A stretch of 64,000 nt of DNA from Micromonospora echinaurantiaca (GTDB taxonomy: Bacteria > Actinomycetota > Actinomycetes > Mycobacteriales > Micromonosporaceae), in contig NZ_LT607750.1 of the NCBI RefSeq assembly GCF_900090235.1, positions 1,934,501 to 1,998,500 of the forward strand, given 5' to 3'. Below, in pieces: positions 28,201 through 36,330 of this stretch. Within the stretch, counting starts at the first letter, position 1, and every line of letters starts with the position of its first letter. The translations under genes were made by a program, and so were the position numbers. The notes under the pieces were generated by a model. That model was not told the DNA's origin. It saw only the letters and a list, made by a program, of their open reading frames with translations, and ran no database searches.

Positions 28201-28804
28201 GGAGTTCCTCGGCCGGGTCGACCACCAGGTGAAGGTGCGCGGCCACCGGATCGAGCTGGGCGAGATCGAAACCGCGCTGGAGAGCCACCCCGCGGTGACC
28301 GCCGCGATCGCCTGCGCGGTCGGCGGGCGCACCCGCCGGCTCGCCGCCGCGGTGACCACCGTCGGCCAGGTGGACCCGGACGACCTGCGCGCCCACCTGG
28401 CCGCGCGGCTGCCCGACTACATGGTGCCCCGGCAGCTGGCGATGCTGCCCCGGCTGCCATTGAGCCCGAACGGCAAGGTCGACCGGGCCGCCGTCGGCGC
28501 GGCGCTGGCCGGCGCGGCCGGCATGGCGGTCGCGGAGCCGCCGCGCGGGCCGACCGAGGAGGGGGTGGCCGGGCTCTGGCGCGGCCTGCTCGACCTCCCG
28601 GTGGTCGACCGGGACGCCAGTTTCTTCGCCGCGGGCGGGGACAGCCTGCTCGCCACCCGGTTGGTCCAGCTGATCCGGCAGCGGTTCGGCGTGCAGATGT
28701 CGCTGCGGGAGGTGTTGAGCGCGCCCTCGGTGGCCGGGCAGGCCCGGGTGGTCGCGGCGCGGCTCGACCAGGCCGGGGCGACCTTCGAGGAGGGGGTGCT
28801 GTGA
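22265..28804 (+). CDS. NRPS, CP-Cy-A-PCP-Cy-A-PCP (azoline-forming)
   Basis: A 2179-residue protein. Domains: an N-terminal carrier (Ser47 in GLDSMK) with no A domain before it, so it is loaded in trans; Cy1 (about 105-540, D240-x4-D245-x2-S248); A1 (about 560-1050, TSGSTG near 711); PCP1 (Ser1097); Cy2 (about 1150-1580, D1284-x4-D1289); A2 (about 1590-2080); PCP2 (Ser2127). My hand-read specificity code for A2 is D-L-Y-N-L-S-L-I-W-K, the cysteine code. A1 reads D-W-Y-T-L-G-L-I-H-K, which is not cysteine and shares Gly/His positions with threonine-type codes. It should build an acyl-azoline-thiazoline chain. It has a gggag ribosome site, and its stop overlaps the next NRPS start. Confidence 0.95.
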   Translation: MDSHSTLPATGTPLTADRMRADIAELVGGETALDEAGGDLIAVGLDSMKVMRLAARWRAAGVDVKFADLFARPTFAQWQDLIAQRQSAPAEPATKAAPAYVEVDESAPFPLATMQHAYWVGRAENLTLGGVATHFYAELDGAAVDPGRLETAARALLRRHGMLRARVLGDGRQQIQPEPSWPGLTVHDLRELPPARVEAELARTRDALSHRRFDVAGGEVFDVGVSLLPAGRTRLHLNIDMLVADALSFRIIINDLAALYADPAAQLPAIGYSYPRYLADRRARPVPGRADAERYWADRLPELPRAPRLPLAVAPEQLTRHRVTRRHHWLSADRWARLAERARDQGVTLSMTFAAAFSEVLAGWSEEPDFLLNVPLFDREPIHPDVGLLVGDFSNLLILGVHTAPGGSFLDLVRRTQARFTADAAHSAYSGLEVLRDLARRDGAAQTLAPVVFTSALGLGELFNRTVTEHFGTLGWNISQAPQVVLDHQVTEHAGGLLLNWDAVDELFCDGVLDAMFDAYLRLLDWLATERDWSAPTPSLLPADQAARRAAVNRTAGPERERRLHESFYRYAGDHPDRVALVAGDGTTVGYRALAERADRIAGLLAGRGCRPGEPVAVTLPRGPDQVAAVLGVLRAGGAFVPVGAGQPADRRAAIHADAGIRLVLTDAATRAALAWPAGATALTVEEAATAEPLLPAVEVDPEELAYVIYTSGSTGTPKGVEMSHRAAANTIEDIGDRWWVGADDRGFAVTSLEHDWSVYELFAYLSAGGALVLPPEEARRDAQRWAELVDRHGVTVWTGVPALLDMLLTAARPGQLRSLRLALLGGDWVGLDLRDRLVAHAPGCRLVALGGATEVGIHSTWHEVTEVPAHWRSVPYGAPLRNQRVRVVDARGRDCPDWVPGELWLGGVGVGRGYRGDPARTAERFVEHDGGRWYRTGDLCRYHPDGTLELLGRTDFQVKLLGQRIDLGEVEAAARSYPGVARTVALVVTEPRRLALAVVPADADLAVDDLVAHLRRRLPEHMVPRQVDLLTALPLNANGKVDRSAIAGLLADRPAPQETEPPRGETETRVAAIWAQLLENRAVGRSDSFFTLGGNSLLATRVIAALRQAGYADASLTQLFATPTLAEFARHLTPGGPAPLNGVAVRADAEHRHEPFDATEVQRAYWLGRRPEFTLGGVGSHWYWEFEGRDVDLDRLAAAWNRLVDRHEMLRAVFDDDGRQRVLPEVPPVRIRVTDAGADPAPLVAAMRAELAHHVFATDSWPLFDLRAVRSADGVIRLGVSLDFAVLDALSIMIVFSELSRLYAEPEAVLPPIGVSFRDVLLADPVEPARRAAARDHWLKRIDELPPAPQLPLARDPAQLSGHRFSRRECRLDADDWRRLTDRAARHGITGSTVVATAFAAVLRAWSAAEEFTLNFTLFDRPEVHPDIHRVVGDFTSLLLVADRPEPGESFAAAARRLQRQVWSDMEHSAYSGISVLRELARRTGAPEVLMPVVFTSTLGVRDATEHRFDLRTPFGEYRTGLSQTPQVLLDHQVTEHDGGLLLNWDAVDEAFCPGVLDAMFAAYRDLLVRLAGAADWDAQARVPLPDAQAAVRRRVNDTAGPQSGRLLHEGFLAVAATRPDAPALTWGDDGVLSYGELADRARRVAAALRAAGVRPGDRVAVTVPKGPGQVVAVLGVLAAGAAYVPVGVDHPKLRRDRIVADSGARTVIDAPFLDRAGEHAPAEPVAVPPHQPAYVIYTSGSTGDPKGVVISHASAVNTVEDVNQRYGVGPADRVLAVSALDFDLSVYDVFGLLAAGGTVVLPAEDERRDPAAWLRLARAHRVTLWNSVPALLDMLLTEAGGDLPAALRLALVSGDWVGLDLPGRLAAAGAGRCRLVALGGATEAAIWSNAFEVTEVPPGWTSIPYGFPLRNQCYRVVDGPGGDRPDWVPGELWIGGAGVALCYHGDPERTAARFVEYAGERWYRTGDLGRYWPDGTLEFLGRVDHQVKVRGHRIELGEIETALESHPAVTAAIACAVGGRTRRLAAAVTTVGQVDPDDLRAHLAARLPDYMVPRQLAMLPRLPLSPNGKVDRAAVGAALAGAAGMAVAEPPRGPTEEGVAGLWRGLLDLPVVDRDASFFAAGGDSLLATRLVQLIRQRFGVQMSLREVLSAPSVAGQARVVAARLDQAGATFEEGVL

Positions 28805-31800
28805 TCGAGCCAGCGGTCACCGTGTCGGAGCTGGTCGACACCCTGGAGGCGCACGGCGTAGAGCTGTGGGAGGAGGACGGCCAGCTGCGCTTCCGGGCGC
28901 CCCGCGGGGTGCTCACCGAGGAGCGCCGGGAGACGCTGCGGGCCCGCCGCCCGGAGCTGCTGGCGTACCTCAAGGGGGCGCCGACGGCCGGGCTGGAGCC
29001 CGACCCGGCGGCGCGGCACGACCCGTTCCCGCTCACCGACATCCAGATGTCCTACGTGCTGGGTCGGCGCAGCGCGTTCGCCTACAGCGGGGTGGGCTGC
29101 CACGCGTACGGCGAGCTGACCTTCCCCGACCTCGACGGCGACCGGGTCGCCGAGGTGTGGCGGATGCTGGTGCGCCGGCACGACATGCTCCGCGCCCGGA
29201 TCGACCCGGCCGGGTCGCAGCGGATCGTGCCGGACCCGCCGCCGCTGGTCGTCCCGGTGCTCGACCTGCGCGGCCGTGGCCCGGCCGCGGTGGCCGCCGC
29301 GATCGACGGGGTCCGCGCCGAACTGGACCACCGGGTGTACCCGCCGGACGGCTGGCCGCTGTTCGAGGTCCGGGTCACCCGCGCCGACGACCGCGCGGTG
29401 CTGCACCTGTCGATCGACTTCCTGGTCGCCGACTACGTCAGCATCCAGTTGCTGCTGGAGGAGTTCACCCGCTGCTACCACGACCCCGGGCACCGGCTGC
29501 CCCCGCTGGAGCTCTCCTTCCGCGACTACCTGCTCGGCGAGCGGCAGCTGCGCGGCACCCGCCGGTACGCCAAGGACCGCGAGTACTGGTGGCGCCGGAT
29601 CGACACGCTGCCGCCGGCGCCGGAGCTGGTGGTGCTCGGCGACCGTCCCGCCGAGCCGGGCGGGGTGCGGTTCCGCCGCTGGCAGCTGCACCTGCCCACG
29701 GAGGCGTACGAGGGGTTGAAGCGGCTCGCCGCCGACCGGGGCGTCACCCCGTCGGTGGCGGTGCTCGCCGCGTACGCCGAGGTGATCGGGCGGTGGAGCA
29801 AGGGGCGCCGGTTCCTGCTCAACCTGACCATGCTCCGCCGCCTGCCCCTGCACCCCCAGGTCGACCGGCTGGTCGGCGACTTCACCTCGGCGGTGCTGCT
29901 GGAGGTCGACGGCGACGCCGGCGCCAGCTTCGGCGAGCGGGCCGGCGCGGTGCAGCAGCAGCTCTGGGCGGACATGGACCACCTGCTGGTCAGCGGCGTC
30001 GAGGTGCTGCGCGAGGTGGCCCGCCGCCGAGGCCAGGACGCCGCGCTGATGCCGGTGGTCTTCACCAGCGCGCTCGGGCTGGGCACCGCCGGGGAGTCCG
30101 GCCCGCAGCGGGTCGGCTTCGGCTACGGCATCAGCCAGACCCCGCAGGTCTGGATCGACTGCCAGGCGCTGGAGCGCTCGGACGGGCTGGTGGTCAACTG
30201 GGACGTCCGCCAGGGCATCTTCCCCGACGGCATGGTCGAGGCGATGTTCGGCGCGTTCCAGACGCTGGTGCGCCAGCTCGCGGCGGGACGGCGGTGGGAC
30301 GACGCGGACCCGGTGGAGCTGCCGGCCGACCAGTTGGCCCGGCGGGCCGAGGTGAACGACACCACCGCCCCGCTCACCGGTGCGCTGCTGCACGACGGGG
30401 TGGTCGCGCAGTGCCGGCGTACCCCGGACCGGCCGGCGGTGATCGGCGCGGACCGCACGCTGAGCTACGGCGAGCTGCTGGCCCGGGCGGCGGCAGTCGC
30501 CGACGCGCTGCGCGCCGCGGGCGCCGCGCCCGGCGACCTGGTCGCGGTGCTGCTGCCGCCGGGGCCCGACCAGGTCGTGGCGGTGCTCGGCGTGCTGCTC
30601 GCCGGCGGCGCCTACCTGCCGGTGGACACCCGGGCCCCGGTCGCCCGCAAGGAGTCCCTGGTGGACGCCGCCGGCGCCCGGTACGCGGTGACCACCGCCG
30701 ACGCCGAGGGCCTGCCCACCGGGGTGCACCGGATCGCGGTGGACGGGCTTCTGCCCGCCGACCAACCGCCGGCGCCGCTCGGCGTCACCGACCGGGACAC
30801 CGCGTACGTCATCTACACCTCCGGCTCCACCGGCCGGCCCAAGGGCGTGGTCATCCCGCACCGGGGCGCGGTGAACACCGTCGAGGACATCAACCGGCGG
30901 TTCGCGGTCGGGCCGGACGACCGGGTGCTCGGCCTGGCCGGGCTCTCCTTCGACCTGTCCGTCTACGACATCTTCGGCCCGCTGGCGGTGGGTGCGGCAC
31001 TGGTGCTGCCCGCAGCCGACCGGCGCGGCGACCCGTCGCACTGGGCGGAGCTGATCCGCGCCCACCGGGTGACCCTGTGGAACTCGGTCCCGGCGCAGTT
31101 GCAGATGCTCGCCGACTACCTGGCCGTGGCGGACACCACCGGGCTGGACTCGCTACGCCTGGCGATGCTCTCCGGCGACTGGATCCCGGTGCGGCTGCCC
31201 GACCAGATCCGCGCCCTGATCCCCGGCCTGGTGCTGCACAGCCTGGGCGGCGCCACCGAGGGGTCGATCTGGTCCATCGGATACCCGATCGACGAGGTGC
31301 CGGCGGAGTGGCCCAGCATCCCGTACGGGCGGCCGCTGACCAACCAGACCATGCACGTGCTGGACGAGGCGATGCGGCCCTGCCCGGACTGGGCGGTCGG
31401 CGAGCTGTACATCGGCGGGGTCGGCGTCGCGGACGGCTACCTCGGCGACCCGGAGCTGACCGCGCGGCGGTTCGTCCGGCACCCGGTCACCGGCGAGCGG
31501 CTCTACCGCACCGGCGACCTGGGCCGGTACCTACCCGGCGGGGACATCGAGTTCCTCGGCCGGGAGGACCTCCAGGTGAAGATCCGGGGGCACCGGATCG
31601 AGCTGGCCGAGATCGAGACCGCGGCGCAGTCGTACCCGCCGGTCGGCGCCGCCGCGGTGGTGGTCGAGGGCGACGCCCCGCTGGAGCGGCGGCTGGTCGC
31701 CTTCGTGGAGCCGGCCCGCCGCGCCGACGGCCCGGACGACCCGCTCGACCTGGCCGCCTCGGCGGTGCGGGAGTTGGCCGCGATCCGCGCCGAGCAGGAC

Positions 31801-34017
31801 GGCGGGCAGGCCGTCCGGTTCGCCCGGCAGCTGGACCACACAGCGCTGCTGGCGATGATCCGCGCGCTGCGCGACCAGGGACTGTTCACCTCGGCCGAGG
31901 TGGGGCACACGGTGGACGAGGTGATGCGCACCGCCCGGGTGGGCGCCAAGCACCAGCGGCTGATCCGGCGCTGGTTGGCCGCGCTGGAGCGGCACGGGTT
32001 GATCCGGCGCGACCCGGCCGGCCGGCTGCGCCCGGCGCCGGAGAGCCTGACCGTCGACGCGGACACCGTGCGCGCCGCCTGGCAGGAGATCGACCGGATG
32101 CAGGACGCCGGCGGCCTGCGCACCGAGCTGGTCGGCTACTTCCGCACCGCCAGCGCCCACCTGCCGGAGCTGATGCGCGACGAGGTCGACCCGGTGCAGC
32201 TGCTCTTCCCGCAGGGCCGGCTGGACATCCAGGAGTCGGCGTACCAGGGCAACTTCCTCAGCCACAGCCTCAACCGGCTGGTCGTCCGGGCGATGTGCGA
32301 CCTGGCCGCCGCCTGGCCGGACGACCGCCCGATGCGGGTGCTGGAGGTCGGCGCCGGCGTCGGAGGCACCAGCATCGACCTGATCCCCGCCCTCGACCGT
32401 TACCCGGTGCGGTACGCCTTCACCGACGTCTCCCAGTTCTTCCTGAACAGCGCCCGGGAGCGGTTCGCCGACTACCCGTGGGTGGACTACCACCTCTTCG
32501 ACCTCAACGTGGACTTCCGCGCGCAGGGCATGACGGCCAACAGCGTGGACGTGATCCTCTGCGCCAACGTGCTGCACTACGCCCGCGACGCCGGCCAGGC
32601 GCTGGCCCGGTTCCGGGAGTTGCTGCGCCCCGGCGGCTGGCTGGTGTTCATCGAGACCACCCGGGACAACTACCAGATCCTCACCTCGATGGAGTTCCTC
32701 TTCGACGCCACCGCCGGGGACTTCGCCGACGTGCGGGCCGGGCGCGACGAGACCTTCATCTCCGCCCCGCAGTGGCGGGAGCTGCTCGCCGCGGCCGGCG
32801 CCGCGCCGGCGGTGCAGCTCTCCGCGACCGACGCCGCCCTGGACGCGATCGGCATGCACGTCTTCGCCGCCCGGTTCAAGCCCGACCGGGTCGACGTCGA
32901 CCCGGCGGCGCTGCGCCGGCACCTCGCCGAGCGGCTGCCGGAGTACATGCTGCCCAGCCGGCTGGAGGTGCTCGACGCGATCCCGCTGACCGCCAACGAC
33001 AAGGTGGACCGGGCCGCCCTGCGCGCCCTGCTGCCCCGGGCGGCGGCCGCCCGCGGCGCCGGATCCGCCGAGCCCAGCGGTGAGCTGGAGACCGCCATCG
33101 CGGCGATCTGGGCCGACGTGCTCAACGTCGAACGGGTGGGCCGGGACGACGACCTGTTCAGCCTGGGCGGCGACTCGCTGCTCGCGGCGCAGCTGGTCGG
33201 CCGGATCCGGGACGACGTGCCGGCCGCCTCCGGCGCGCTCTTCGACACCCTGCTGCGGGACCTGCTGGAGGGCGCGACGGTGCGTACGCTCGCCGCCGGA
33301 CTCACCGGCGGGGACACCGGCGGGGACACCGCCGAGCCGGCGACCGGGCCCGCTGCGGCCCCCGCCCTGCCGTTCCCGGTACCGCCCGAGGGGCCGGTCC
33401 GGCTGGAGCTGCCCGGCGACGCCGCGGCCGAGGACCCGGAGCGGCGGGCCGCCGGCTACCTCCCGGCGCTCCGCGCCGAGCTGTGCGGCCGGCCGGTGGA
33501 GCTGACCGGGCGGGACCTCGGCGGCGTCCTGGCCGCGGAGCTGGCCCGGCAGCTCGGCGAGGCGGGCGTGACCGTCAGCGGGCTGACAGTGGTCGCCGGG
33601 CTGCCGCTGCCAGACGGCGCGCCCGGCGAGCTGGTCGGCGAGTACCTGTTCACCCGCGAGCTCGGGGTGGACCCGGCCGACCTCGGCCTGCCCGGTGAGG
33701 CGGAACTCGCCGGCGCCGTGGAGGCCGGCGACGAGAGCGTCTTCGGCGCGCTGGCCGCGGAGCCGGCCGACTGGCGGCTGGCCCGGATCGCCGCCGTGCT
33801 CGACGTCGACCCGACCGAGCTGACCGCCCGGCACGCCGCGTTCCGGTCCGCGCTCGACGCGCTGGTCCGGCACGGGCCACCGCTGTACGCCGGCGACCTC
33901 ACCCTGGTGTTCGACTTCGACCGGCCCCGCTGGCCGCAAGCGGCGGCGCGGGTGGAACGGCGCTGGCGCGAGGCCTGCCTCGGCGAGCTGCGGGTGGTCG
34001 ACGGAGCGCGGCCGTGA
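28801..34017 (+). CDS. NRPS, docking-Cy-A(MT)-PCP-TE-like (terminal thiazoline module)
   Basis: A 1738-residue protein with a GTG start (GTGA overlap). Residues 1-60 look like a TubC-type docking domain. Cy3 has D206-x4-D211. A3 (TSGSTG near 674) has the cysteine code D-L-Y-N-M-S-L-I-W-K. A SAM methyltransferase (motif I VLEVGAGVGGTS near 1179) is inserted between A-domain cores, as in PchF, where it N-methylates the thiazolidine. PCP Ser1459 follows. The last 250 residues resemble a thioesterase, but the nucleophile elbow reads G-R-D1572-L-G-G, so Asp replaces the expected Ser. Release may therefore need another enzyme. Confidence 0.93.
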   Translation: MIEPAVTVSELVDTLEAHGVELWEEDGQLRFRAPRGVLTEERRETLRARRPELLAYLKGAPTAGLEPDPAARHDPFPLTDIQMSYVLGRRSAFAYSGVGCHAYGELTFPDLDGDRVAEVWRMLVRRHDMLRARIDPAGSQRIVPDPPPLVVPVLDLRGRGPAAVAAAIDGVRAELDHRVYPPDGWPLFEVRVTRADDRAVLHLSIDFLVADYVSIQLLLEEFTRCYHDPGHRLPPLELSFRDYLLGERQLRGTRRYAKDREYWWRRIDTLPPAPELVVLGDRPAEPGGVRFRRWQLHLPTEAYEGLKRLAADRGVTPSVAVLAAYAEVIGRWSKGRRFLLNLTMLRRLPLHPQVDRLVGDFTSAVLLEVDGDAGASFGERAGAVQQQLWADMDHLLVSGVEVLREVARRRGQDAALMPVVFTSALGLGTAGESGPQRVGFGYGISQTPQVWIDCQALERSDGLVVNWDVRQGIFPDGMVEAMFGAFQTLVRQLAAGRRWDDADPVELPADQLARRAEVNDTTAPLTGALLHDGVVAQCRRTPDRPAVIGADRTLSYGELLARAAAVADALRAAGAAPGDLVAVLLPPGPDQVVAVLGVLLAGGAYLPVDTRAPVARKESLVDAAGARYAVTTADAEGLPTGVHRIAVDGLLPADQPPAPLGVTDRDTAYVIYTSGSTGRPKGVVIPHRGAVNTVEDINRRFAVGPDDRVLGLAGLSFDLSVYDIFGPLAVGAALVLPAADRRGDPSHWAELIRAHRVTLWNSVPAQLQMLADYLAVADTTGLDSLRLAMLSGDWIPVRLPDQIRALIPGLVLHSLGGATEGSIWSIGYPIDEVPAEWPSIPYGRPLTNQTMHVLDEAMRPCPDWAVGELYIGGVGVADGYLGDPELTARRFVRHPVTGERLYRTGDLGRYLPGGDIEFLGREDLQVKIRGHRIELAEIETAAQSYPPVGAAAVVVEGDAPLERRLVAFVEPARRADGPDDPLDLAASAVRELAAIRAEQDGGQAVRFARQLDHTALLAMIRALRDQGLFTSAEVGHTVDEVMRTARVGAKHQRLIRRWLAALERHGLIRRDPAGRLRPAPESLTVDADTVRAAWQEIDRMQDAGGLRTELVGYFRTASAHLPELMRDEVDPVQLLFPQGRLDIQESAYQGNFLSHSLNRLVVRAMCDLAAAWPDDRPMRVLEVGAGVGGTSIDLIPALDRYPVRYAFTDVSQFFLNSARERFADYPWVDYHLFDLNVDFRAQGMTANSVDVILCANVLHYARDAGQALARFRELLRPGGWLVFIETTRDNYQILTSMEFLFDATAGDFADVRAGRDETFISAPQWRELLAAAGAAPAVQLSATDAALDAIGMHVFAARFKPDRVDVDPAALRRHLAERLPEYMLPSRLEVLDAIPLTANDKVDRAALRALLPRAAAARGAGSAEPSGELETAIAAIWADVLNVERVGRDDDLFSLGGDSLLAAQLVGRIRDDVPAASGALFDTLLRDLLEGATVRTLAAGLTGGDTGGDTAEPATGPAAAPALPFPVPPEGPVRLELPGDAAAEDPERRAAGYLPALRAELCGRPVELTGRDLGGVLAAELARQLGEAGVTVSGLTVVAGLPLPDGAPGELVGEYLFTRELGVDPADLGLPGEAELAGAVEAGDESVFGALAAEPADWRLARIAAVLDVDPTELTARHAAFRSALDALVRHGPPLYAGDLTLVFDFDRPRWPQAAARVERRWREACLGELRVVDGARP

Positions 34018-34066
34018 GCGCGAGGAGTGCGCCGGGGGCGCGCGCCGCGCGGTCGCGAACGAAGGG
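34015..34066. repeat. Intergenic repeated element, copy 2
   Basis: The element begins on the stop codon of the second NRPS gene with tgagcgcgaggagtg and ends with tcgcgaacgaaggg. Both ends match the copy at 6265-6312, and the middle differs. It provides the gaaggg ribosome site of the next gene. Confidence 0.65.
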
Positions 34067-34075
34067 TGGGTGCCG

Positions 34076-35221
34076 GTGAGCGCGCTGATCGGGGTCGTCG
34101 GCGGGTCCGGCGCGGTGGGCGGCGCGGCGGCCCGCCGGCTGCACCGGCTGCTCGGGCCCGAGTACCGGCTGCGGATCGGCGGTCGCCGGCTGGCCGCCGC
34201 CGAGGACCTGGTCCGCCGCGAGCTGGCCGGCCGGGCCGAGGCGATGGCGGTGGACGTCTACGACGACGCGGCACTGCGCCGCTTCTGCGCCGGCTGCCGG
34301 CTGGTGGTCAACGCCAGCGCCGCCTCGTACCTGGTGGTCGACCGGGTGGCCCGGGCGGCCCTGGCCGCCGGCGCCGACTACGTAGACGCCGGCGGTGACC
34401 TGCCCCTGCTGGACCGGCTCACCCCGCTCGGGCTCACCGGACAGGGCCGGACCGCGCTGGTCACCGCCGGCCTGATGCCGGGGCTGACCGGGCTGCTGCC
34501 CCGCTGGCTCGCCGCCACCGAGTTCCACCGGCCCCGCCGGCTGGTCGTCCACGTCGGGGTGATGGACCGGCTGACTCCGGCCGGCGCGGTGGACTACCTG
34601 CTCAGCCTGCGCACCCGGGACGAGGAGTCGCAGGCGGTCTGGCTGGACGGCCGGCGGGTCACCCGGGCGGCGGGGGCGCTGACCGACGTGGAGCTGCCCT
34701 TCTTCCCGGGCCGGGTCACCGCCTACCCCTACCTCGGCTACGAGGGGGAGCGGCTCGCCGTGCAGCTCGGGCTCACCGAGCTGCGCTGGCACGCGGTCTT
34801 CGACGGCGGGGCGGCGATGATGGCCACGCTGAGCCGGTTGCAGGGCGCCATGAGTGGCGAGGGCGACCTGAGCGCCGCCGCCCGAGACCTGGCCGCCGCG
34901 GCGGAGCTGGACATGTTCGGCAAGCGTCCGTACCAGTTGCTGGTCTTCGAGCTGGGCGGCGTTGGGCCGGACGGGGACGAGCGCACCCGCACGCTGGTGC
35001 TGCGCTCGGCGGACACCTCCGAGATCACCGGTACGGTCTGCGCGCTCGCCGCGGCGCAGGTGCTCGCCGGCCGGGTGCCGCCGGGCGCGCACCTGGCCGC
35101 CGAGGGGCTCGCCGCCGCCGAACTGGTCGAGGCGTTGCGGGCCACCGGGGTGGTGCGCGCGTTCGACCTGTTCGACGGGGCGGCCGCCGACGCCGCGACG
35201 GTCGAGGAGGGGGTGCTGTGA
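34076..35221 (+). CDS. Saccharopine-dehydrogenase-like NAD(P)-binding protein
   Basis: About 381 residues. The N-terminal Rossmann motif is 'LIGVVGGSGAVGGAAARRL', followed by 'LVVNASAASYLVVDRVARAALAAGADYVDAGGDL', typical of the saccharopine dehydrogenase/homospermidine synthase superfamily. The GTG at 34076 is 9 bases from the gaaggg site; the GTG at 34070 is possible. Members oxidise or reduce C=N bonds, so a role in azoline or azolidine redox chemistry is plausible (inference). It sits directly between the NRPS and thiazolinyl imide reductase genes. Its end carries a 20-base sequence identical to the end of the first NRPS gene. Confidence 0.8.
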   Translation: MSALIGVVGGSGAVGGAAARRLHRLLGPEYRLRIGGRRLAAAEDLVRRELAGRAEAMAVDVYDDAALRRFCAGCRLVVNASAASYLVVDRVARAALAAGADYVDAGGDLPLLDRLTPLGLTGQGRTALVTAGLMPGLTGLLPRWLAATEFHRPRRLVVHVGVMDRLTPAGAVDYLLSLRTRDEESQAVWLDGRRVTRAAGALTDVELPFFPGRVTAYPYLGYEGERLAVQLGLTELRWHAVFDGGAAMMATLSRLQGAMSGEGDLSAAARDLAAAAELDMFGKRPYQLLVFELGGVGPDGDERTRTLVLRSADTSEITGTVCALAAAQVLAGRVPPGAHLAAEGLAAAELVEALRATGVVRAFDLFDGAAADAATVEEGVL

Positions 35222-36330
35222 CCCGGCCCCGGGCGGTGGTCTGCGGCACCGGGTTCGGCCGCGTCTACCTCGCCGGGCTCGCCGCGCCCGAGTCACCGGT
35301 GCAGCTGGCCGGCATCCTGGCCCGGGGCAGCGACCGGTCGTCCGCCTGCGCCCGCCGGTGGGGCGTGCCGCTCTACCGGCACCCCGACGAGCTGCCCGGG
35401 GACGTCACGGTGGCCTGCGTGGTGGTCGGCTCGGCGATCACCGGCGGGCCCGGCGCCCGGCTGGCCCAGGCGCTGATGTCCCGGGGGATCCACGTGCTGC
35501 AGGAGCACCCGCTGCACGCCGACGAGCTGGCCGGGTGCCTGCGCGCCGCGCGGGCCAACCGGGTCGCGTACCGGCTCAACAGCCACCACGTGCACGTGGC
35601 GCCGGTGCGCCGGTTCGTCGCCGCGGCCCGGGCGCTGCTGCGCCGGCAGCCGCCGCTCTTCGTGGACGCGGCCGGCAGCGTGCAGGTGCTCTACCCGCTG
35701 CTCGACGTGCTCGGCGCCGCGCTCGGCCGGTTGCGACCGTGGGGATTCGCGCCGCCCGCCCCGCTGCCGGCGGCGGTGCGCGCCCTGACCCCGCTGGACG
35801 TGCCGTTCCGCAGCCTCGACGGGGTGTTCGCCGGAGTGCCCACCACGCTGCGGGTGCAGCACCAGATGGACCCGCGGGAGCCGGACAACCACGCCCACCT
35901 GTGGCACCGGATCACCATCGGCACCGAGGGCGGGCAGCTGACCCTGGTCTCCAGCACCGGCCCGGTGCTCTGGACCGTCCGGCCGCACCTGCCCCGGGAG
36001 GCGGCCGGCGCGGCCGGCTTCGACCGGCTCGGCGTCGACCACCTCGCCCTCGCCGGCACCACCCCGATCGGGCCACCGGCCGCGCCGAGCTGGGCGCAGA
36101 CCCTCGACACGCTCTGGCCCGAGGCGGTCCGGGTCGCGGTGCGGCGGCTCACCGACGACGTGGCCCGCGGGGCGGACCCGATGACCGACGGGCAGTACCA
36201 CCTCGGGTTGTGCCAGCTGACCCGGGAGATCACCCAGCTGCTGGGCCCGGTGGAGCTGGTCCGCCGGGACGAGCCGCGGTTCCTCGCGGCCGGGGACCTG
36301 ATCGAGGGGGAGCACGAGGTGCTGACGTGA
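35218..36330 (+). CDS. Thiazolinyl imide reductase (PchG/Irp3 type)
   Basis: A 370-residue Gfo/Idh/MocA-fold protein. The N-terminal NADPH fold starts 'AVVCGTGFGRVYLAGLA', and 'HVLQEHPLHADELAGCL' is the signature of Irp3/PchG-type reductases. In pyochelin and yersiniabactin pathways this enzyme reduces one carrier-bound thiazoline C=N to a thiazolidine in trans, after which the embedded methyltransferase can N-methylate it. The MT-bearing third module upstream fits the same order of steps. The GTG start overlaps the previous gene (GTGA), and the stop overlaps the thioesterase gene. Confidence 0.92.
   Translation: MTRPRAVVCGTGFGRVYLAGLAAPESPVQLAGILARGSDRSSACARRWGVPLYRHPDELPGDVTVACVVVGSAITGGPGARLAQALMSRGIHVLQEHPLHADELAGCLRAARANRVAYRLNSHHVHVAPVRRFVAAARALLRRQPPLFVDAAGSVQVLYPLLDVLGAALGRLRPWGFAPPAPLPAAVRALTPLDVPFRSLDGVFAGVPTTLRVQHQMDPREPDNHAHLWHRITIGTEGGQLTLVSSTGPVLWTVRPHLPREAAGAAGFDRLGVDHLALAGTTPIGPPAAPSWAQTLDTLWPEAVRVAVRRLTDDVARGADPMTDGQYHLGLCQLTREITQLLGPVELVRRDEPRFLAAGDLIEGEHEVLT

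Noticed and set aside
22022..28396. A 2124-codon open frame on the minus strand across the first NRPS gene
   Set aside because: It is a shadow frame created by high GC3. Its composition (Gly/Arg/His/Pro/Val runs) is not protein-like and it has no domain, while the plus-strand frame has a full set of NRPS motifs.
28866..33083. A 1405-codon plus-strand frame inside the second NRPS gene
   Set aside because: Arg/Gly/Pro/Ala low-complexity translation; out-of-frame shadow of the NRPS coding sequence.
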